Shown one piece after another: positions 8,926 to 19,016 of a DNA stretch of 23,243 bases (its first letter is position 1; each line of letters begins with the position of its first letter). A model generated the notes under the pieces. The model searched no databases, was not told the DNA's origin, and was given only the letters and a program-made list of their open reading frames with translations. Made by a program: the position numbers and the translations under genes. The stretch spans positions 1-23,243 of the forward strand of contig ATSW01008581.1 in the NCBI GenBank assembly GCA_000444245.1, written 5' to 3'. This stretch comes from Botryllus schlosseri. Taxonomy: Eukaryota; Chordata; Ascidiacea; Stolidobranchia; Styelidae.

Positions 8926-9687
8926 TCGTATTCGACATTTCATGCTGGTGACGTCATATTTTGTGCTACGATTGTTGACATACGATGTTCTTTTGAATTC
9001 TCTACTAGTTGCTGACGATTACCCCTGACGAGTGTCAGCCAAAAATATTCGGGTTCATTTCAATATGAATATACTATTCAATGGTATGCCATAATTGTGC
9101 AAATACTGTTCAAAAAAACATGTTGTATGAGCATACGGACGATTACCGCCCGATATACCCGACGTATACGATATATGGGATGGTTTGAACCGTCAAAACA
9201 GTCGTTTCAACAGCTTTCGTACGTATATATACATCAATGGTATGGAATGAATGTTCTGATGATGATTACAGCCGATCGTAAAAATGCTGCATGATGTAGT
9301 TCTGGTTAAAGATATTTTTGGTCCGTATATGACAAGGATTGAAGGCATATTTCGTCAAAAAAGCTATATTTACCCTAAATTTTCAATTGTCAATGACAAG
9401 CAACTATGACGTCACAACTTGAGATTCCTGACGTCATGACTTAAAAACAAAACAATGAATAAACCAATTAAAAAAACAAGTTTTAAACAAGGGCCTAGTT
9501 CTAAACATGTTTGTTTTAAATTTATTTTTGTTTTAAACACAACCCTATAGTTGTAACCAAGTCACAAGTCAATCTTACTGTCATAGTTTTGCGTCGAGTC
9601 TAGGCGAGTAATTATTATTATCAATTCACCACCGAGCCAAGTCCAAGTCCGATTCGGGGAGCAGAGGTTCAAGTTATACTCAAGTAC
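8926..9687. other. Penelope 3' region, then unassigned DNA
   Basis: About 8926-9055 looks like the non-coding 3' part of the Penelope element (TTGAATTCTCTAC at 8992, CTGACGAGTGTCAG at 9024). After that no gene or element is recognised. Around 9545-9680 scattered AAGTCACAAGTCAA and AAGTCCAAGTCC words resemble the hAT end at 17298, so part of it may be an eroded hAT. The stretch 9470-9545 is A/T-rich low-complexity DNA with several TTTTAAAC words. Confidence 0.35.
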
Positions 9688-9765
9688 ATGGGTGGGCAAT
9701 TATTTTTTCCCGACGGGACAAATGAGATTCAGAAAATGTGATGGCGCGCCGCTGCAATTTGGTGT
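9688..9765 (+). mobile_element. hAT end fragment (GGTGGGCAATTATTTTTTCCCG)
   Basis: The sequence TGGGTGGGCAATTATTTTTT followed by CCCGACGGGACAAATGAGAT resembles the left end of CAGGGGTGGGCAA-type hAT elements. Only this end is visible, without a paired end or target duplication. Confidence 0.4.
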
Positions 9766-9799
9766 GACTTCATTTTATTTCTAAATGGAAAGCAGAGAA

Positions 9800-10060
9800 T
9801 TACATGAAAAATATTGTAGTGGGAATGAAAAACGTGGTGCGAATGATGTGGATAAAAATCCGGATGAATTCCGATGAAAATTGTAGTGCAGTGCTTTTCC
9901 ACCTGTGGGATGGTTCTCACTTGTGCGGATGAAAAAATTTGCAGTGCGAATGACGAGCATGGTGAGAATGGTGCAGAAGAACATCCGGGCGAATGCGGAT
10001 GAAAATTGAAAATAATTGTTTCTTTTTCTGACGTGGAATAATTCAAATAACCTTCACCTC
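9800..10060 (+). mobile_element. hAT-C fragments (CAGTGCTTTTCAACCTGTG family)
   Basis: From 9889 the sequence CAGTGCTTTTCCACCTGTGG and the following GTGCGGATGAAAAAATTTGC, CGAATGACGAGC and CTGACGTGGAATAATTCAAA words align with the left arm of the full element at 14792. Just before it, 9805-9885 repeats the GGTGCGAATGATG / AAATCCGG / GATGAAAATTGTAG part of the same arm, so there seem to be two partial copies side by side. No right end is present. Confidence 0.6.
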
Positions 10061-10204
10061 TGATAAAATGCAGTACCAAAAAAACCTTTGCCAAAAACGA
10101 CCATCGCGGGTTGGGCATAACTTTAGATGGATGCTTCGTGGTCAAAATGATCGGCAGTCGGCACCGAATAATCCCGTTCTTGCAATCTGCGTAGACACTA
10201 GACC

Positions 10205-10300
10205 AGTGGTCGGGAACCTTTAGCTCACTAGCCATATATGGCTCTTTTGGGATTAACATATGGCGCTTTGACAAATGTTTAATTTTGTTCTTTATTCTTC
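10205..10300 (+). mobile_element. hAT end fragment (CAGTGGTCGGGAACCTTTAGCTC)
   Basis: CAGTGGTCGGGAACC followed by AGCCATATATGGCTCTTTT is a widespread hAT terminus in which GGCTC and CATATGGCTC words follow the tip. The matching right end is not seen, so this is a solo or truncated end. Confidence 0.5.
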
Positions 10301-10378
10301 AATATTACAGCAACTTGTTAATAAATTTTCATGACGCCCCGAACAATTATGCTCGTGCCAGCAGCATGAACATGTCTT

Positions 10379-10764
10379 TGATAGGTCAATACAGTCGGGT
10401 AACCAAGGTTAGGGTTTCGTGCCCCCCCCCATCCGTTTTAAAAATCTTTAAACTTAAGTTGATGTCGCCCCGGCGACTAACACCACTGGCGAATTCGAAC
10501 TACCCGTCATCGCGCGCCTCGGAATCATGGATTGCACGATACCTTGATTGATACTTTGACGTGGAGACGGTGGTAGGACAATACATTTCACATTTCAAAT
10601 ATGAAAATTACGTGATTTTAGGAATAGAAATGTTGAAAATCTAATCATTCATGTACATTTATGAAAATACCGAAAAGGTTTCACATTTTCTCCTCGCTCA
10701 TTCCCGACGACGTGTGAGGCGCTGCCTCACTCGCCTCCCCTAACCCTACGTCACTGACCTATCA
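10379..10764. mobile_element. 386-bp segment with inverted ends TGATAGGTCA
   Basis: The segment starts TGATAGGTCA and ends with its exact reverse complement TGACCTATCA. Behind the tips, GTTAGGG (10408-10415) faces CCCTAACCC (10739-10747) at similar distance, suggesting imperfect inverted repeats of about 35 bases. I could not define a target duplication, and the family is unknown. It contains a run of C at about 10424-10432 and no coding domain. Confidence 0.4.
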
Positions 10765-11659
10765 CACCCTGCAGTGGGTTTGTACTGCTGTTTAACCATG
10801 TTTTGCTCCACATACGCATATGGGCAGAAAAATGTGTCGCACACTACGAATCCCAACGAACAAGACATTCATATTCGCAATTTATTCACTACAAGCTTAT
10901 CAACTAACCCTCGTTGGTAGTGGCCGTCAGTATAATACGGAGATAGCAATTCGAAATGTAAATATGAAATAGGTAGTGTGACGTGAGAATGGTATAACAA
11001 CAACAACAACAACGAAAGATTTCACAAAACGAGAGCGTTAAGCAAAAATGCAATTAGTGCAATACAAATAAGCTATAATATATAGCCAGAGACGCAACAC
11101 TAATGAAATACCCGGAGAGAATAGAGTCGGTCCTTTTGCCGACAAAGAATCGGTTGCTCGAGTTTTATTATAGTAGATTCGAGAACCTTTAAATGGAACA
11201 GACTACGCCCACGAGCAAGAATTGAAAATCTGTTATCGTTATACGATTTTGCATACTCTGGATATATATTAGTGCTACCAATACGTCGCGATTATTCAAT
11301 TGTAACGTAACAGATGATTGACATGAATGACTCTTTGTTAGTTACCATTGAAAATATTGGGTCAATGCGGCTCTTCGGTCGAAGAAGGTTCCCGACTTGT
11401 GCGCTAGAGTCCAAATGCGACGCGCAGAGTAATGTATTTCACCCCAATATGAAATTAGTTCGTAGAGCTGTGTTAGTTTGGGTAAAATTGCGGTGTGCGT
11501 GTTTCGTATGCGATACATGTCCGTGAAATCATAGTATAGGCTACTATTGTGATATAAAAATGCATTTGGTGTCATGGGTGAGGCTCATGTCGCGAGAGGC
11601 CAATAAAACTCAGATTTGGTCGTGGTCTAAAAAGCTACTTTCAGGTTATTGAACTGTTA
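10765..11659. other. Unassigned DNA with an (AAC)6 microsatellite
   Basis: No gene is recognised. Bases 10996-11013 are six AAC units. Short frames on both strands at 11314-11575 overlap each other and have no domain. Confidence 0.4.
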
Positions 11660-11946
11660 TGCTGAATATTTCGAGTAAACCTTCGTAACGAAGCAAGGAA
11701 AACGTTTGAGATTGGCAAAGTGCTCGTTTAGTATTGACTTTTTTATGCCACCAGTGCCTTGCATAGAGTGATCCGAAGATGAAATGCAAATAATTTTAAG
11801 CAAAGATGTAATGATGACGTGATAAATTATGAAAAGGTTCACAGTGCAGAGCGTACCAAGGTTCGTTTGTGATCGCGAACCTTTAAATTTCTGATGTTCA
11901 CACACACAGTACACTGACGTTGATCTCACGTTCACACCATCCCTAG
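11660..11946 (-). mobile_element. hAT-A copy 2, one end only
   Basis: It ends CGTTCACACCATCCCTA and reads back as the reverse complement of the left end of the 990-bp copy at 15937, including the GAAATGCAAATAATTT, GTTCGTTTGTGA and CTCACGTTCACACC regions. Homology fades at about 11660. The opposite end and the partner of the flanking GTAACGAG were not found, so about two thirds of the element is missing. Confidence 0.7.
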
Positions 11947-12661
11947 TAACGAGCCCTAATTTGCTTTCTCTTCTTGAAAGCTTGAGCTTATTGTCCAAGC
12001 CATCACGCAAGCATTTTCATTCGGTGAACGTTCGTTTTATTTTGGATAGAAGTACTACTGGATGGTTCTTAGAAAGACATGGTCTGGTCATCCAAGCACT
12101 AGTAGACGTACTTGTACAAAACCCAACCACGTGTTTCGCCGAGAGGGTTTTGGTGCACTAGTTGAACTCAGAACGAAGGAAAAGAGTTGTCTGTGAACAA
12201 AATATTGAGTATCCTAATCTTTTTATTTGATAATCTTCGGTTGGTTTATGCGAATGGAATTTAGTTATTGCGCGTAGTGCTCAAAAAGATTTAAAAGCAC
12301 TGCACTCACGGTATGCATATGCATTATGCACATACCGTGTGTTGTGTATGTAGCCTACATCGGTAGTCGGTGTATATGCCGCGAAAACATCAAGTATGCC
12401 TACTAACATACATAACGCTCCCAACAAGAGTTGACTTACATTGCCATAACGCCCCATAGCGATGTATATAACTGAAAAGCTTCTCCCCTATGCACGTCGT
12501 TTCACAGCACCACAGTGTGTACAGTAGAGTCGCGTGATATCATTATGTATTCACGGTATAAGACTTCAACAAAATAAGGTTATTGAAAGGAGAAGTGAAA
12601 TACCATATACAGTTACAATGAGCAAAAGGCTAAGCATATAAGTTCCGTTCTTGAGGACGCC
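11947..12661. other. Downstream flank of the BTB gene, with a shared repeat and possible poly(A) signal
   Basis: No Kelch repeats or other exon continuing the minus-strand BTB gene are seen. On the minus strand AATAAA occurs at 12228-12223, about 435 bases past the gene's stop, and could be its poly(A) signal. Bases 12304-12395 resemble the reverse complement of 21440-21530 and are listed separately. Confidence 0.4.
12304..12395 (+). repeat. Dispersed repeat related to 21440-21530
   Basis: GGTATGCATATGC near the left and GGTGTATATGCCGC followed by AAACATCAAG at the right also occur, in the same order and on the opposite strand, at 21440-21530. The middle is less conserved (GTGTGTTGTGTATGTA versus GCGTGTATGTGTATCA). 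The family is unknown. Confidence 0.5.
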
Positions 12662-13968
12662 CTACTTTCTTTGACGCCTGACAGAAGCACTACGGTGAAA
12701 AGTGTTTTGTCTGTGAGTTTCGTTTCTCTTGGCACGAATGCACATTGCTTCTATTATTATATCTTTACATGCATTGGTTGACTGTACGTCGCGATCCGGC
12801 AACACTTCGGTCTGAATATAGCTGATTGGAAGCTTTGACAAATCAACTTGTTCGAACAACGTTGAGTAGCTATCGATAGGTCGTCTTTGGCCGCTGCACC
12901 ATACCACGATGATTTGCCAGCGAACCTGCGCCGTTAGACGCTTCGCTTTTACACATTTCAATAGGCGTAGCACGTCATCGATCGACAATCCGACAAAATC
13001 GGAGCAAGTACTTATTTCAATGAGGTTTGATTCCATGAACGAGAATACATCATCATTTAAAGTTTTAGTGTCGAAAATGTCGCGATATATTTCCGTCCAT
13101 TGTTTCAGTAAAATATAATTGGATATATCCAAATGAGCTTCGACGCACTCTCTTTTCTCCTTTGTCATCTCGAAGAGCGAACGGGCAACCAGATCCTTGC
13201 ATTCTTGACTAGACAACACGTGCTGCTGGTGATCACTAGTTTGATCAGGCACGCAACTCCGATCTCGTTAATTAAACTGAAAAGACTCGCTGTATGATGA
13301 GACCGGGATGCTTCGTCTCCGTTTATCCATCGGCTAACTGCTATCCACAATACAGTAGAATTAGAACTCGTGGCGTTGCAGAGAATGACCGAATCCAAAT
13401 CTTCTTTCTCTATTTCGGTGAACACAGTCGTATGCATGACCTTCGATAAATTACGTGAGATGAAATTTATTACTTCCTTCGACGCTTTTTCGCACAGGAA
13501 CTGCTTGAACAGTGCCAGAATATCGATACAGTTGTCGACACTCATTTCGGAAATGCAATACTCACAACATATAGACTTGACCTCCTCGAGCTGCATGAGA
13601 TTGGCGGCATTGAGCAGATTATGGATGTTATCAAGTTCCACATCAATTTCCCCAGTGTAGAGGAACCGCACGCAGCTCACCACCGATTTCTCGTCCATGC
13701 CTTTCATTTCCACGTACCCTTGCGTAGCCTCAATCATATCGGTCTGAAGCATCGTCCTGAAATACTCCGAAGATATTTGCAGCACGAAACGGTGTACGGG
13801 AAGTATTTCAGCGCCAGTGCGAACCTCGAAATCGCAAAGCTCTCCTCTTTCTTGCAGATTCCGAATCGCGTCGAGCACGGCCTGACTTCTTTCGACCTTC
13901 TTCGAGATGGCAGCTTTGCCTCTGACTCGGAGTCGAGCGGGCGTGCTTGTTGTCATTCTACTGAACAT
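12662..13968 (-). CDS. BTB protein with two BACK domains, Kelch-like family, one frameshift
   Basis: Likely a CUL3 adaptor-type protein, judged by family. The first frame (13968 to 13165) gives a BTB domain at residues 28-139 (ELCDFEVRTG, LPVHRFVLQISSEYFRTML, VRFLYTGEIDV, LLNAANLMQLEEVKSICCEY) and a BACK domain from about 145 (NCIDILALFKQFLCEKA ... WINGDEASR ... SLFSLINEI). Resemblance then moves to a second frame: LSSQECKDLVARSLFEMTKEK closes that BACK unit, and a further BACK-like unit follows (LIEISTCSDFVGLSIDDVLRLL ... LFEQVDLSKLPISYIQTEVL ... STNACKDIIIEAM) to the stop at 12662. The change of frame falls between about 13200 and 13268 and fits one missing base or an assembly error; it is too short for an intron. 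Kelch repeats, usual after BACK, are absent. Start: the ATG at 13968 has A at -3 and an in-frame TGA 24 bases upstream. The gene may be decaying or misassembled. Confidence 0.8.
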
Positions 13969-14355
13969 GGTTTCACCGCTCCTTCCTATTCAACGTAATC
14001 ACACACGAATGAACTCAAAACTTGTTCGCTTTTATTTTAACTGCACCGCAAGAGGTTGTGAACGCGGTGTAATAATTGCAATGCATAGTTATATTGAAAT
14101 CGCCGCGTCTAATGTTGTCCAATCACGTCGAGGGAGTTTGAAAACAAAGCTATTGTGTGATCTTACGCAGCTGCTCTCAGCAGAAGATGTTTGGTGTCGT
14201 GACCAGAAATTACAGGAACTATAATGGCAAGAGCGATTACATCGTCACCTGATGACGCATACTATAATATTGATACCCAAACGAAAGGCAACAAATCTGA
14301 ATGGTGCTGATACTGGTAATATATAGGCCTATTCAAGTGAAAGTTTGGAGATTAT
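13969..14355. other. Upstream region of the BTB gene
   Basis: This holds the presumed 5' UTR and promoter of the minus-strand BTB gene. I see no clear TATA box at a convincing distance, though an A/T-rich TATAATATT lies at about 14262-14270. The plus-strand open frame at 13907-14224 overlaps the BTB coding start and has no domain. Confidence 0.4.
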
Positions 14356-14783
14356 TAGGAATGGTGTGAACGTGCGGTTCGCGTTCGCGTTCGGCACGTG
14401 AACCTCAGAAATTTGTTGGTTTGCGTTCGCATAGGAACCTTGGTTCTTCAGTGTGAACCTTTTTCACCGTTACACTTTTCCACGTTATTATGACACATTT
14501 GGTTGAAATTCGTTTATTTCAATTTCAGACCACTCCCTACGTGGCACTGGAACCATGAAGTGAAATTCAGCACTAACCGAGCACGTACCTCACCAATTTA
14601 AAAAATTTTACTTTGTTAGAAACGTTTCCCAAAATATTCAGCTTTTCGTCCGCGAATATTTACTGAATCTCGGCCGTGAGCTTGCCCTTCAATCACACAA
14701 AACCAAGAACTAAATACACTACATGAAGGTAGTCAGCGAGTTGTGCTTATTCAACCAACCAATTATTGACATCAATGAAATTG
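14356..14783 (+). mobile_element. hAT-A copy 3, left half
   Basis: It starts TAGGAATGGTGTGAAC and follows the left part of the 990-bp copy at 15937 through CACTACATGAAGG and GCTTATTCAACCAACC to ATCAATGAAATTG. Similarity stops where hAT-C begins at 14792. A faint continuation after 17290 (GACGATGTTG) is possible but not convincing, so the right half is either lost or displaced by hAT-C. It is visibly more diverged than copy 4. Confidence 0.75.
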
Positions 14784-14791
14784 CTATAGAG

Positions 14792-17282
14792 CAGTGCTTT
14801 TCAACCTGTGTGACGGTTCGCACTAGTGCGAATGAATAAAATTGCACTGCGAATGACAAAGGTGGTGCGAATGGTGCGAATGAAAAATCCGGGTGAGTGC
14901 GAATGAAAATTGTGAGTAATTGGTAATTTTTCTGACGTGGAATAATTCAAATAAACCTAATAGGAAATTAAAGAAAAAATAATTAAAGGGCAGTGTGACT
15001 GTTATAGTTGAGATGCAATTAAAAAAAAAATTTTGGCTTACGACGCAACACTAATCGAAGCTCTCACAAGCCGTAATGAATTAATATTTTCGCACTATAA
15101 TTATTACGTAGCCAAAAGCCTGGTTTGGAAATTTGTGTAGTGGCAGACATACGGTATATCAGCCCGTCTGAGCCTGCAACAGGCTGAAAAAATGACGTCA
15201 AATTGACTTTCTGTTTTCTTTCGTTAAACTATCATCATATTTTCGTAATAACTAGCGCGAGGCACGAGGATAATAGTAAATAATACCATGAAAGACTCAC
15301 ATTTGCAAGTTACTGAAACGCAAATTGTTACCCATTCAAGGTTTATTAAAGTATGGACCGCAAAGAGTAATTTTGGGTCGACACAGTGCAAAAGTTATCA
15401 GTTAATATGTATGTAATATTTTTAGAATTTATTGCAAAAAAAACGTGCGATAGTTTATAGACATCAACGGTCACTGTGTTGGGTACTGTAGCCAATAAGC
15501 GAGACACGCAGATAATATGGCTTTATCGTGAGAATTCATGATAAGATTCGTCCGACTGTTTTTTTTTTGGAAAACATGGTCGAAGACAGCGTATTTTCCG
15601 CGAGTGAAAAATGATTGCTGGCAGAAATCGTTTTTGAGAGCTAACACAAAGACCCCGCGGAGGCTCCAGTTTGTCGAAAGGGTGAAAACCCAACATGTTT
15701 GTGTTGAGTCTTTTGCCGTATGTCTTGGAATATAATGTGCAAAACGATCAGGGATAGTAGGCACATTAGAGCTCGCTACCTTATGAAACGTCGCTCCAGC
15801 TTCTGTCTCGCGAGTATGTGAGAAGAGCAAATAAACTCGCGATACTGTGTTTTCTGCTCTTTAGCTCAATCTAACTTGAGAATTCAACCAGCATCGGTCA
15901 TTTTTCAGCTTGTCGCTGGCTCATATGGGCTGATATTAGGGATGGTGTGAACGCGAGGTTCACGTTCGCGTTCTGTGTGTGAACCTCAGAAATTTAGACG
16001 TTCACGTTCACAAACGAACCTTGATAGGTTCTGCACTGTGAACCTTTTTCATATATTACAATTTTCACTTCATTATAACATCTTTGGTTGAAATTTATTG
16101 CATTTCAACTGCGGGCCACTCCGTGCATGGCGCTGGCAGCATAAAAAATCAACACTAAACGAGCATGCACCTTGACCATCTCACAAATTTTAGTTGCTTT
16201 GTTACAAAAGTTTGCTCGAAATATCCAGCTTTCCGTTTGTGAATATCTCTCGACTGTAAGCTTGACCCGCAATCACACAACATCGAGAGCAAAATACACT
16301 ACATGTGGGTACCCACCTAGGTAGTCATAGTCAGCGCATGATGCTTATTCAACCAATCAATGAAATTGATATCGATGTCTGATGTAAATAATCTAGCAGG
16401 CGTCCGGGGTCAATCTTGATTTCATATGAATATTTTATCACAAAAACCAAATCCGTGCGATTCGGGTATTGGCTTGTATAACTTGTTAATGCTATAATAT
16501 CGGTAGCAAGTATAGAAACTCATTTTACACTCTGCTCGATATCAACCTATAACAATACTCGGATGCCGAATACATTGTCCGGTCTGGCCCATAGACCGTT
16601 GGGGCGTAAGCTTATATTCCTTGCAAGTCATCGTCGAAATTGTTGGCAAAGCGACGGAAGATATTGATTTTCTGGAATGATTATATCAATTGATTGCCCC
16701 AGTTGATACATCTGTAGACGTTTAAAATGTCAATTTGTAGTTCAGCATTGTGGCCCGAGTCGTCGTTAGGTATAGCAAGGCTATCACTTCACTGAAATGC
16801 AGAGTCGGAATTAGCAACATGGCGTCACGTGACGTCATGAGGTTCACGTTCGCGTTCACACAGAACCTTTCAAAAAGGTTCGCGTTCACACGAACCTGAA
16901 CCTTTCAGAGGTTCACACCATCCCTAGCTGATATACTGTATGATTGCCACTAAACCAGTTCCAAACCAGTCTTTTGGTTATGTAATAATAATAGCGCGAA
17001 AATATTAATTAACTAAGGCTTGTGAGAGCTACGATTAGTGGCGCGTCGTAAGGTAAATAAGTTTTTACAATGGCGTCGCAATACAAAAGTTACACTGACC
17101 TCAAATTTCCTATTAGGCTTATTTGAATTATTCCACGTCAAAAAAATTTGCAATTATTCACGACTTTCATTCGCACTTGATCCGGATTTTTATTCGCACT
17201 GTTCGCACCACCTTCATCATTCGCACTGCAATTTTTTTTCATTCGCTCAAGTGCGAACCGTCACACAGGTTGAATAGCACTG
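14792..17282 (+). mobile_element. hAT-C, foldback-like element with about 400-bp inverted arms
   Basis: The left tip CAGTGCTTTTCAACCTGTG and right tip CACAGGTTGAATAGCACTG are inverted partners. The match continues inward, with divergence, for about 400 bases: GTGCGAATG words, TCTGACGTGGAATAATTCAAA, CCTAATAGGAAATT, GACGCAACACTAATCGAAGC, AGCCAAAAGCCTGGTTTGGAA, then ATATCAGCCC. The left arm is about 14792-15197; the right arm is about 15896-17282 once the inserted hAT-A copy 4 is removed. Flanks CTATAGAG (14784-14791) and GTTTAGAC (17283-17290) share five of eight bases and both fit the hAT target pattern. Without the insertion it is about 1490 bp. The 700-bp centre has no recognisable gene. Confidence 0.75.
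15937..16926 (+). mobile_element. hAT-A copy 4, complete 990-bp element
   Basis: The ends TAGGGATGGTGTGAAC and GTTCACACCATCCCTA are a perfect 16-base inverted pair, flanked by identical octamers GCTGATAT (15929-15936 and 16927-16934). This is the best preserved member of the family in the window and defines it. Subterminal DNA on both sides is rich in GTTCACG and GCGTTCACAC words. There is no transposase, so it is non-autonomous. It sits inside the right arm of hAT-C and so inserted after it. Confidence 0.92.
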
Positions 17283-17297
17283 GTTTAGACGATGTTG

Positions 17298-17490
17298 CAG
17301 TGTTGGGATCAAGTCCCTACCTTCGAGTTACAAGTCATCTCGAGTCATTGCACATTTTGACTCGAGTCAAGTTACGTACGTCACTCGATTTTTGGAGATG
17401 ACTCGAGCCAAGTCGAGCCAAGTCAAGTCAATTCAAGTCAAGTCACGGGTAAAGTCACAAGTCAAGTCAAGTTTAATGTTCAAAGTACGA
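17298..17490 (+). mobile_element. hAT end fragment with ACTCGAGTCAAGTC repeats
   Basis: CAGTGTTGGGATCAAGTCC followed by many ACTCGAGTC and CAAGTCAAGTC words is typical of hAT elements whose ends carry GAGTCAAGTC arrays. Only the left end is visible. It directly follows hAT-C and precedes the LTR-element fossil. Confidence 0.55.
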
Positions 17491-19016
17491 GATATGATTC
17501 AAAGTCACTGCATTTTGCCAACTGCTGTGGCAGAGCCCTGCTCCCCTTTACGCAATGTAGGCTATCTGATACGATGGTTATATAACAATTTCTTAGTAAC
17601 AATTTACCACGTGATTGGCCCACTACTCACCATATCACGGTAACAAACTTCGTAGTCTATTCTGATTCTCTCAATATTGCATGAGTCCTGAGTATACAAA
17701 CTGGTGTACAGGGTTTTAAGATATGTGACTCTTTTACGTTACGTACGACAACGACGTATCTGAATAAACTGTATTGAGTGTATCTGTGGATTGAGAATTC
17801 ACTACCAGGACGGCAACGGACGCAGGTCAAGTTAACTGGTACAACACGACCAACGACATTTGCTTAGCAACCATTGAACTTCAGGCATGGCAAATCGGTC
17901 AATCTGCCGCACTGTTTTAAATACAGATGATGTCCCCATTTATTCTGAATCGGGGAACGAATAAAGAGTTGTGTAGCCGCCCTGATGTGGAGGCTGGGTG
18001 ATCTCCGATTGGGATATCACGCCGTCGGCAAAAAGTAAACTACTACCGTTATTCTGATTCTGCTGCGCTGACTTGGTACTTGACTGCTTGCTCATACTGT
18101 GAGTTTGCATTCGGTGGAGCCTCTCATTTTAGTCTCGAACCTGAAAGACGGTGGCATCATATTTTGTGAGGTAGATAGCTAATTAGAAGAACAAAAGACA
18201 GAACGGCCACAATGGTGAGCACGCCAGGACTTGAATCTGAAGATGAGGGAGAAGATCTGTTTGCAGTAGGCGACGAGAACGAAGAAATTGATACCGGTAC
18301 TATGTTATTGAAAACTTGTGCAAAAGTTCAAAATGATGCAGAGAGTTCATGGATCGTCGCGGTTGAATCGGGAAGGAGGTGGAGATCCTGCGCCGTGAAA
18401 TGAACACTTTGATTGAAAATCAGAATCAGATGTCCAGTCAAAACCAGCACATGAGCCATGAATTGCATGTTCTTCGTGAAGAGAACAATGAATTGCGACG
18501 GGAATATTTTGCGTGGAAATCAAGATGAGCTCCGCGATGAAGAACGCGCTGCATGGGCAAAGCCAACAAATTTTGGGCTTATTATGATGAATATACTGGA
18601 CACAAGTCGGTCGATTCATATCCCTCGTGTGCTCCGAAACCAGTGAATGATGTGAGAGTGGAACAGAAGATATCTTCAAATCAGAAAATGCATGCAGTAT
18701 CTGGTACGTTACCCGAGTTCAGCAATATTGGGAAGTCTGCTTGGGCAAGCACACCTCGTCAGGTTCGTTTAGGGCAGTGGTTCTTAACCTTTCCTCCAGC
18801 GCCCCCAAAGGGGCGCTGGCGATTTTGAAGGGGGCGAAAATGCTCAGGGGGCGATATGGACGGCACTGAAAAAAATGGCTTCGCAGTATATGATGATGTA
18901 GTAGTAGGACATATCCTTATTGAGTATTCAGAGCAAATTATCATTCTACAAAACATGTCTAATCTCGAAATTTTTGGTCTCGCTACTGGGCGACGTTCGC
19001 TACATATGTTTTAATA

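Noticed and set aside
9729-10274. A 181-residue minus-strand open frame rich in His, Ser and Phe
   Set aside because: It runs through repeated hAT-C arm sequence (HPHSPGCSSAPFSPCSS is the antisense of GCGAATG-type repeats) and has no domain.
13205-13265. A short intron explaining the frame change in the BTB gene
   Set aside because: Only about 60 bases lie between the last good residues in one frame and the first in the other, and no GT..AG pair removes a plausible intron while keeping the BACK sequence continuous.
13370-13998. Plus-strand frames of 96 and 125 residues
   Set aside because: These are antisense shadows of the BTB/BACK coding sequence.
15471-15830. Overlapping frames on both strands in the centre of hAT-C
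   Set aside because: No transposase motifs or other domain; both strands are open over the same stretch, as expected by chance.
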